The translations under genes and the position numbers were made by a program. The notes below the pieces were generated by a model. The model was not told where the DNA came from and ran no database searches. It saw only the letters and a list, made by a program, of their open reading frames with translations. From Oscarella lobularis (Eukaryota > Porifera > Homoscleromorpha > Homosclerophorida > Oscarellidae): DNA of 64,000 nucleotides. Location of the stretch: the NCBI RefSeq assembly GCF_947507565.1, contig NC_089186.1:1054001-1118000 (forward strand). Reading direction: 5' to 3'. How positions within the stretch are numbered: position 1 is the first letter of the stretch; every line of letters begins with the position of its first letter. This document shows, piece by piece, positions 56,216 to 64,000 of this stretch.

Positions 56216-56550
56216 TTCGCTTCGCCGCCCGGAAAAGTATAGGGAGGGCGAACGTTTTTTGGACTCGCGACCACGTTATTACGATTTATCACCCGGGACG
56301 GTACGCTCACTCACCTTGCCTCGCTTCCTTTATTTACGCAGCTTTTGAGTATAAGCCTCATATACGTATGTCACTTCCTTCGTTTTCCTTGCTAAATTTA
56401 GTTTGATAGTTTCCGCTCGCGTGCAGTTGGCTCGCGAATGCTATTTGCTTAATTGGAAAAGGAAAGCGAGGATCTATGCAAGCAGAGAAGACGGATCGTT
56501 TTGAGAAGACTTTATTTCACATTAGGAACATTAGACCTATGCCATGGTTC

Positions 56551-56829
56551 CTATCCGAATGGCATTGTAATCGGCTCAAACATAATATGATGACTAGTGA
56601 TTAGTTTCAGGGGGAAGCAGCTAAACTTGAAAATCCACCTGCTCCCTCTGCAAGTGCAATTAGTTGCGCCTTGGTCAGAGTTCTGACACGAATGACGGCA
56701 CGTCAGTCTGCAGAGGCTACGCGCCAGTATTGGGCTTCGCTGAACACGCTCTTCAGAATTGACGACGACGGTTGCATAGAGAGAAATAAGAACGACGACC
56801 AGGAGAAAGCGTAGTAGTGATGTCATTGG
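56551..56829 (-). CDS. Small secreted cysteine-rich protein
   Basis: About 92 residues from Met 56829: signal peptide LLRFLLVVVLISLYATVVV, then a short mature region with clustered cysteines (LCRLTCRHSC, NCTCRG, FSCF). A further in-frame Met lies 20 codons upstream, but the internal one directly precedes the hydrophobic core. Six cysteines in under 35 residues suggest a disulphide-stabilised extracellular peptide. Family not recognised. Confidence 0.45.
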   Translation of the reverse strand, partial: PMTSLLRFLLVVVLISLYATVVVNSEERVQRSPILARSLCRLTCRHSCQNSDQGATNCTCRGSRWIFKFSCFPLKLITSHHIMFEPITMPFG

Positions 56830-57385
56830 GGAATCCGTACACCATACAGGCGCGAGTGTGAACGACTGCCAGTGACCCACCACCGTCAAAAAGTATGACT
56901 ACGGGTATACGTACCTCGTAAGCTGTAGATATAGCGAGAAGTGCGCATCTCATTTTGGACCACAACCCACAACCTTCCCTCGCTTCCTTTGTTTATAGTT
57001 GCGCCCACTACTACGTGCATGACTATCTAATTAAGCTTCCATGTTATCGTTGTGCACTCGCTCAATCTGACGTCTAATGCGGGACGTGTGCACAACGACG
57101 ACTCGTCTTTTCTAACAAAATCTTGCGAAGGCGCTATCCCCGAGTGTCTCCAAGCGAGGGTAAACGCCCCATGCAGGTGCAAGGCATCTTATCAGTTCGA
57201 TCGCCTCTACAATTTATGCTGGGGGTTGTCATGACGCACTTGACTTACGTCATGCATACAAATACGACGTATTAGGTCAGCTAATCCGTATGCGTGACGT
57301 ATTCAGGTGCATGTTGGATGTGAATGAACAAACATCAGTTTATATTTAGCGGGGTCGCGGACCGCATGCAGGTGCATATTCAACG

Positions 57386-57466
57386 ATGCAAACTTTTCGG
57401 TTTCTTCTGGTTCTTGCTGTTTTTGCAGCGGCAGTGGCAAGTCACAGCAGTTCGCGTTTTTTCTAA
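57386..57466 (+). CDS. Signal-peptide micro-ORF at the edge of repeat B
   Basis: MQTFRFLLVLAVFAAAVASH followed by six residues and a stop. The leader is a very clean signal peptide. The frame ends within about 10 bases of the start of repeat B homology, so it may be exon 1 of the repeat-B gene (with splicing to the exon at about 57673) or a gene cut by the repeat. Copy 1 of repeat B lacks it. Confidence 0.4.
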   Translation: MQTFRFLLVLAVFAAAVASHSSSRFF

Positions 57467-58650
57467 GCGGAACGTCTGCCGTTTACGCTGTCGTGGATCA
57501 ATAATTTTGATTCTAGATAGTGTGTCCAAAATATGGTGGAGGCTTCTCTCTCACTCTCACCATGGATCCTAGGATCCATGCTCTCACTCTCTCTCACTCT
57601 TTAGTCCATGTCACGTGTACGTCCATGCACGTCGTTCTGTAGAGGTAAATATCCTAATACCTATCACGTGTGAATTTAGTCTCATTGATTCGTCGCCGTT
57701 CTGCAATAGGGAGCCTTCCCATTCAGTGTCGTCGTTCTCGGCCTTGTTTGCAGCGTCCGAAATACATTCAGTGAGGAATAGGACGGGCCTATGAGCTCTA
57801 TCACCATCGGGGCCTCTCATTAGGGTTCATGATGAACATGCACGCGGAATGTGTGTTGCGATCGCTTTTAGACGATGCTGCTGCTCAGGCTACCTCAAAC
57901 GATGCTTATACTTCAAGTAAGTTGTGCACAGACGTAGTTTTTCTTTCTTACTCTCCCACACGGATACTAGTATCCGTATCGACGCCCTTGCTTATAATTG
58001 CCTCTCCAAAACCTTTGCGCCGAGCGGGATCAACATCTACGCTTGCCCCCGTAAAGAAGCAACCTCTCTTTGGGGGAAGGGGATGGGGGCCCCCTTTCGG
58101 GCTCTTTTCTTGTTTCCCTTGTCTCCCTAGCTACTGCATTGTAAAGTTGGGTCTTCTATCCTTAGGTTGTCCAGGAGGGAGGGATGTAACCCCGGCTCAT
58201 CGCTCTCTATAAAACGTACTAATCTACGTCTTCCCTCGTTATTCGTCGATCTCTATTTTTTTCTCTAGGGTCTCGATCTTTTTTATTGTTTGGACGCGGC
58301 TAAGAGGCTTGTTGAATGTGAGCAATCTCTCACTCAGCATTGGTCATTGCTTTCATTTTCGATGTTTGGAGGGGATGAGGAGAGGTCAAGTGACGTCCTC
58401 TTCTGGCCCCGCAGAGAATAAGCGAATATGGGATTGCATCAAATGGAAAAAAATGCATAAATAACCTGGACGGAATGGCGTTGGATTTCACTTCGGTCAC
58501 TTAATTATGCGCTCTTTTGCCGAGCATAAAGCGAAGATCAATTGAAGATAGAAGACGCTCAAGAGACCAATCTTGTAGTCTTATACGTAGATTGCGCTTT
58601 GTAATAGTTGGAATGCTGACGTAGCCGGAAGGGTCCTGAGCATGACCTTG
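57458..58650 (+). repeat. Repeat B, copy 2
   Basis: Partner of 46855-48055. The exon-like segment 57673-57916 has a stop (CAGTGA near 57772) relative to copy 1, and its donor gtaagt is kept. Confidence 0.75.
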
Positions 58651-58849
58651 CATCAGATTCAAAACTGCTCCGGGACCGTCGAAAAGCAGGTCTCGTTCGC
58701 ACGAGCACGGAATAGCGCGTCCCAAACACACAAGTTCAAAACACTTACTAGTGGTTCACGCATACAATTTTTATTTCAAATAAAACCCGGAAGTAAACCG
58801 GAAATTATCAAAAAAATTTGACGCATAGGTCTTTCTTCTTTTGCTGTCC

Positions 58850-59165
58850 ACCTGCACGAACCGCAAGGGCTTGCGCAGGTTTCGGTTGGGTGGGGGTCAA
58901 CCTCACTACTCCCCCGTCAGAGTTGGAGCCTGTTTAGTCTCCCGGCTCGGACGCCTGGGACCGGCAGCGCTCGGATGTGAGTGCTGACGGCCTGGTTCCA
59001 GGGGGACCGCTATTGTAACCCACCGCGTCTTGCCCAAGTGGGGTGGCAGTTTATCACTCGTGCCACTGGAGTAGGGGGTTGGCTCCCCTGCGTTTGAGCC
59101 ACGTTTCGCCTCTCTGGCTCAAGAGTTGGGCCGGTTTATTTAGTCACCTCGGGGCCCAGAGGTGA
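58850..59165. other. GC-rich structured segment of unknown nature
   Basis: Compositionally distinct from its surroundings, with many short complementary blocks: ccgtcag/ctgacgg, ggctcggacgcc, ggttggctccc, ttgagcc/ggctcaa. No coding frame. It could be a SINE-like element, a structured RNA or part of a larger transposon; no second copy is seen in the window. Confidence 0.35.
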
Positions 59166-59394
59166 ACGACGACATCGGAAGTGCTTCACGAATAAGTCTG
59201 CAACAAAAAGACCAAAGATGGTTGACTATGTACCTGTTCAACAAGAAGCTCTTGTTTTCAGTTGCCTTCTACACAGAAACGCTCAGGATTGCACAAAAAA
59301 TTATATACGCACATGAGCTTACTAAGCTTAGCCTTCCTATGTTGAACCAATCTGCACTCCACTACGCTTCAAGATGCAATAGTGTACATTCTAG

Positions 59395-60400
59395 ATCAAA
59401 TAGATCAATACAAAATAGATTGACCCCACATACGTTACATACCAGCAAAATGCACAGCGGACTGAATGCTCCTGTGGCTTAGTGTGCCGAAGATCTCCAA
59501 AGTAGGATATAAAGGCAACGAGTCTAAGAACCGTTGTAACGTTTTTAAATCCGTTTGGACCTATCTTCACCTCCGAAGAATCGGAACGTTGGACAGGCGC
59601 TGATACGTAAGCCGCACGACAATCTAACGGAGCCGAAAACGAAAAACGCGATAAAAATTCCATCCTAAAAAAGATTTACGAATGAATATAAGGCTTTTCA
59701 CTTGAATGCTGCAGCTCACAATTTCTATGGATGATTGATTTCACTCCATTCACGGACGGACCTTCCTTTTATAACATGAGGCAAAAGCCGCAAATTAAAC
59801 CATATCTATGATTAAACCCTAAGTATTGGGACAAAAGGATCAAGATCGAGTGAATCTTCAGCATAGAAAAGATGTAAGCAGCAGTTCTAAGTCGTCGGCC
59901 GCTGCTTTTGGCTTTGATATATCGATGAGAGCGTCCGGGCAAATTTTGCGAATTTTTGTCATGTTTCCACTAACGAACGGCGCGAGAAATGCTAAGAGCA
60001 GCTTTAGAGCAGCTTAAAGAAGGCCACCTGCTGCCGGATTGCAGTTAAATACCTCCGTAAACCATCGCCCGAGCGCTGTTTTTGAGAGAAACAATTTCCA
60101 GCATCAGATCCCCGAATGCGAAAGCTCCCGTACTGAATCCACCCCGCTGAAGAAGACCGTATTGTTCTGTCATATCAATTCATCTGATCATATATGTGCA
60201 TGAGGAGGAAGCATGAAAAACTTGGGTTGACTAATAAGTGGCCACAAAATTACGATAAACTAAAGAAGAACTAATAACAAAACTAAGAAAAAATAAGCCG
60301 CATAAGTAGCTATACAGGACTAACAGCTACTAGCACCAATACTTGTGTATAGAGCACTGCGTGACACGCGGGTGAAGGTACAAACGTTATTGAGCTCGGC
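59395..60400. repeat. 3' flank of the second TRPC locus
   Basis: Duplicate of 21350-22489; see the shared landmarks given there. No gene supported. Confidence 0.75.
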
Positions 60401-63400
60401 CTATACGGAAACTGCGGCCTTGCCTTGCAGTTCGACAAACTCCAACTGAAGCTTTTGAAAGCTTTCTTCAAAATTCTTCTGAAGTTGCCGCAATCCCTTC
60501 AACAATTCTTGAGCAGATTCTTGCTGAGTGGCACCAACTGGCGCAGTGCTGGTATCACCAGTAGACTTCAGCTGACCTGACAATGACTTTTCCACAGTAT
60601 CTACTTTGGGCTTTGGCCACGATCCTTTATTACCCTCCCTATCCGTCACCGACACAGATTCTGTTTTTGATTGTTTCGATTTTGCATCCGCTGGCAGTGA
60701 CATCATACGTCGGCGAAGAAATGAGTGCAAGCCGTCATCGTCTGATTCTTCAGACTCGCTCTCCTCCGAAACTAAGTTGGGTGTGAATCCCATAGCCATC
60801 ACTCCTGGCTGAACAACTGCCTGTACATGGCATTTCCGAAAACAATATAACGAAGTTGCTCACGAGCCTACTTTTAGTACACTGATTTGTTTGTCCAAGT
60901 GCTCCCTCAGCTTCTTTAGATCTCGTTTTTGAACGCCTTCTTCTCCTTCTGCTTCTGCGATCTTTTCTCTTAACTTCCTCTGAACTTCTTCGTAATCAGC
61001 AGGATTTTTGTTCGGGTTGGATGTGGGCTATGGCAAAATTGGAAACAATATTTACTACAGTAACACGAGCTAGATAGCCAATTACTTGACAACAGTCCTT
61101 ACTGCATTGCACGTTCAACACAAGCAATGCAATCAAATGAAAAATATTGATTGGAACTGGAATTGGTAACGACTTGGCAATGTCGTGAATAATGACAGCA
61201 CGAGCAAACTTCCACTCCATATCAGCATTATCCTGAAAGCAGCGACTGATAGAGGAAAGTTTTGTCAATGTCATTTCAATATACCTGAACTTTTTGAAAC
61301 GCGTCACTTATCAGAGCGATCAGCATATTAAGCAGAACAATGACGGCGAGCACCAACCACAGAGCCAGAAGGCCCGTACCAACGGCAGTTTCAACACCTC
61401 GCTCGGCTTCAAAACTGGAAAGCTCAATCAACCCAAAGAGAGACCAGAACAACATTTTCAAAGAAGGCCACATCCTAGATAAGGAGGCCGTCAAGGAAAC
61501 AAATGAGAGGAAGTCGCCTATATATATATGACACTTCAAGAGTGTCCGAGATTCTACAAGCAACACAACGCAAATCACCTACCCTGAAACGACAACGGGC
61601 ACAGTCTCGTTTTCCGGCGCTCCAAGACTCTTCACCGGTGCCGAATAGACGCTTGTTAAGCTGACAGCAAAGCCGATCAAAAAAGTGCCCAAAATAACAA
61701 GAAAGAGTAAGACGTCGTAGAAGATTCCGAAGAAAGACAGCTGTATCGGACCGAGGAGCGAATGAGCTTGAAGATACCACAAAAATCGGACGGTGCTGAG
61801 GAGAGACGCAAAGCCGAGAAAATGAAACGAAGCGCGAATCACTTGGAAGCTATCGTCAATGGCGTAGTAGCCTACAAATAGAAGAACGTAGTAAGAAATG
61901 AAAGTGAGAATGAGAACTATGTCAAGGCTGTTGCTCCAGTTCTTTGCATAGTGAGTGAACTTCTGTCGATGACTAAACGCTTGAGCGACTTCTTGGAGTG
62001 CGAGAGCGACAACGAAGACAAGAACGATCCAATCGAGATTGCTTGGCGAGGTAGCCGGGATGTCGCTTGATTTGAGTGAGACGTTCAGGACGAGAAGAAG
62101 CACGAAGAGGAGATAGGTAACGGTATTGGCTATGTAGACAATGACCAGTTCACTGACTTTCATCCACTCTGTGTAGCGCGTCCGCAGGCAGGAAAATCGG
62201 AGGCAGGGAAGACAGAAGGCAAAAACGAAGGGCAGGAAAAACGCTTTGGCGAGAAACAGGAAGACTTTGTACGCGTACTGTCGCCTCTCTAGTCTTACGT
62301 TGCCGTACCAAGACGTCTTCACCATCTGCTGAACGGGAACGGAGGCGATGAACTAAAATAGAACGTCAGTTACGTGTATAATAAATTATTGTTGCGGAGT
62401 GAGATTAATAACACTAAAAGTACGTCTACGAAAAGTTCTTGAAGCACAATTCAATTCGGCCTCAAAGTGAATTCTGATGAGTGGCATGCATGGTATAAAG
62501 TTAAAGGTATGCGCATGAGTACAGTAACCTCGTCAGTCAAGCCTAAATGTACATGCTTCTATACGAATATGAGGTAAGGAGTGAGGTACGACGTAAACCT
62601 GGTATATATAGGTCCTAAGGAATAGTATGCACGAGAAGAGCCCATGCAGTGGGGAGTGTGCGTACAAACTATACAAACCCAGTATATGCTGATATGAATC
62701 TCTCCGTGCAAAATGACTTACCATCTTTTGATTGTGTTCGATTCCGTACTCAAACAAATCGTGTCCAATGTTATCTTCTGTCCAATGGGCCTTATCCATC
62801 ATCTCGACGGCGAGACTCTGCATACTGTCGGACAACGACAAAAGCTCGCGGCAATGCAATTGCTCGCGCTTGGAACACTCGCGATAGAGCGCCGCCAATT
62901 GAAGCGTCATTTCAATCGGCTTCGCTGACATCCGAATCACCCGGTGATCAGCGAGAAGAGTCACCTTGTCGTACGGAAGATCTCTCATTTTCGAGACAAC
63001 ACACGTTGCTCCAATTTTTAGAAGAAACTGCAAAAAAATAACCAAATTGCGTTTATAAACGATTTATAAACGATTTAAAAACATAAATAGTTAAATTTAA
63101 AAACTAACTGAATACTATTGAGCATTCCGGTATATACCTTGACGGTTTCTAAGCTTCCGGATTTAACTGCATGCTGAAGCATAGAGTTGGCGTGTTTCCT
63201 CAACAGCTGAGGTCTTTTCTGCTCTACAAGACTGATCAATGATTTACCCTTGTCTTCAAGCCCAGCCATCAGGTCAAGAGAGTTTGACTCCTCGGTGGTC
63301 AGTTCCAAATTGGTGCCCTTTCCAATTAGATTTTCGACGTAGTCCATGTAGAACGCCTTTCCGGATGCCAGCTAAAAGAGAAATGATAAGTTGCAATACT

Positions 63401-64000
63401 ATTAAAAAATGACATCTTTTATCTCATCAAAGTGGACTAATTGAGAACATTGCATCTCTACAGGGTTCTGCCCGCTTTGACAAGAGAAAAGATTAAGATC
63501 CTGGAATGCACCGACCAGATCCAAAAGCAAGGCGCTGTCCCCGCCTACGTCCCTATCGGACGACAGAAGAATCTCCAAGAGGTTAACAGGGCATAAATTC
63601 GCGACAGCCGCTTGCAGGACAGAGCGATCGTTATGATCACGTGCCGTAGGATGGGCACCGAGATCGAGAAGTGTTTGGAGGGCTGTAAGAGAGAAGAGAC
63701 ATTTTCCCTACTTCTGGAATAAGCGGGGCTCTCACATTCTGCGCAAGAGCGCCTTTTCGTTTCGTCGTCTTCACTCGATTTAGAAAAAGCGTCGAATAGA
63801 ACGTGCAGCACTGTCAGTTTGACCCCGACGGTGCCGTCGTCGTAGCACTGCTTGACATTCGCTCCGCTGTCGACGTGCAGTGCAATTCGCCTCCCTTGGC
63901 CTTCGGCGAAGTTCTCCAGTTCGTTCCGCAGGAGAGTCTGAGGATCGGTGTCCTTGTCGACTGTCGACTTATTCGCGCCCACGGTCGCATCGGCGACGTC
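60401..64000 (-). CDS. Second TRPC-type cation channel, 5' end beyond the window
   Basis: Exon-by-exon duplicate of the gene at 22490-26527, on the same strand. C-terminal tail at 60802-60401 (SEESESEESDDDG), coiled-coil exon about 61020-60870, TRP-box exon with EWKFARA about 61240-61085, pore exon with LFWSLFGLIEL about 61475-61285, membrane exon 62325-61580, then linker and N-terminal exons up to the window end. Compared with the first copy, the ankyrin exon corresponding to 25470-25090 is shortened: the exon at 63029-62720 begins near the RDLPYDKVTLL segment and the three ankyrin units before it are missing. The Met of the first copy (MASKEAV) is not reached. Otherwise no stop or frameshift is seen in the main exons. 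Confidence 0.75.

Noticed and set aside
58850-59165. tRNA or rRNA gene
   Set aside because: No cloverleaf with anticodon and T-loop consensus and no recognisable conserved rRNA core could be found by eye.

Overview
This is a piece of an animal nuclear genome, most likely from an early-branching marine invertebrate. A sponge is my best guess, from general resemblance only. The reasons are: genes split by very short GT-AG introns (about 55-60 nt wherever both splice sites can be placed); animal families such as TRPC-type channels, an ankyrin-coiled-coil-kinase, Ig-like, kelch and HSPA12-like sequences; intronless actinoporin-like and aerolysin-like pore-forming proteins; a universal stress protein; and a LINE with an N-terminal 2A peptide. 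No bacterial operon structure is present.

Layout. 1-1.5 kb: a Mutator-like-transposase-domain gene running off the left edge and a small hypothetical gene. 2-8.5 kb: a secreted kelch gene, a bacterial-looking beta-sandwich gene with a GGAAGTGAA satellite at its 5' side, and a gene closely resembling fungal borosin (OphMA-type) alpha-N-methyltransferases. This gene is followed by an actinoporin-like gene, and a 787-bp direct duplication carries the last 25 codons of the borosin-like gene plus the actinoporin. 9-16.5 kb: non-autonomous transposons and a 5'-truncated copy of an ankyrin/coiled-coil/kinase gene. 16.7-19.95 kb: EGF/GCC-type fragment, a second kelch gene split by a 1-kb inverted-repeat element carrying a THAP-like exon, then an aerolysin-like gene with a GGAA-rich array and TATA box. 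20.1-28.5 kb: a TRPC fragment, HSPA12-like remnants, a complete TRPC gene on the minus strand and a small cysteine-rich secreted ORF. 29.8-31.1 kb: a STAND/AAA-like ATPase. 32-40.6 kb: a nest of transposons, namely a Helitron-like element containing an 899-bp TIR element and a 6.9-kb Gypsy/LINE chimera read as one open frame of 2,219 codons. 42-45.6 kb: decayed Ig-like exons and an unrecognised secreted gene. 46-55.7 kb: dispersed repeats and the full ankyrin-kinase gene (about 20 repeats, one per exon, in strict three-repeat periodicity), whose kinase carries a stop codon. 55.8-58.7 kb: Usp fragment and small secreted genes. 59.4-64 kb: a second TRPC locus, truncated by the window end.

The strongest candidate for something new is the borosin-like gene. 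If it is functional, or has functional relatives in the same genome, an animal lineage would make backbone N-methylated ribosomal peptides. This copy has an in-frame TGA after the methyltransferase domain and a frameshift further on, so it may be a decaying copy, a split-type system or a sequencing problem. A second theme is recent local duplication (kinase, TRPC, actinoporin and the repeat families called A and B here), with copies decaying in different places. No tRNA, rRNA, CRISPR or replication origin was recognised.
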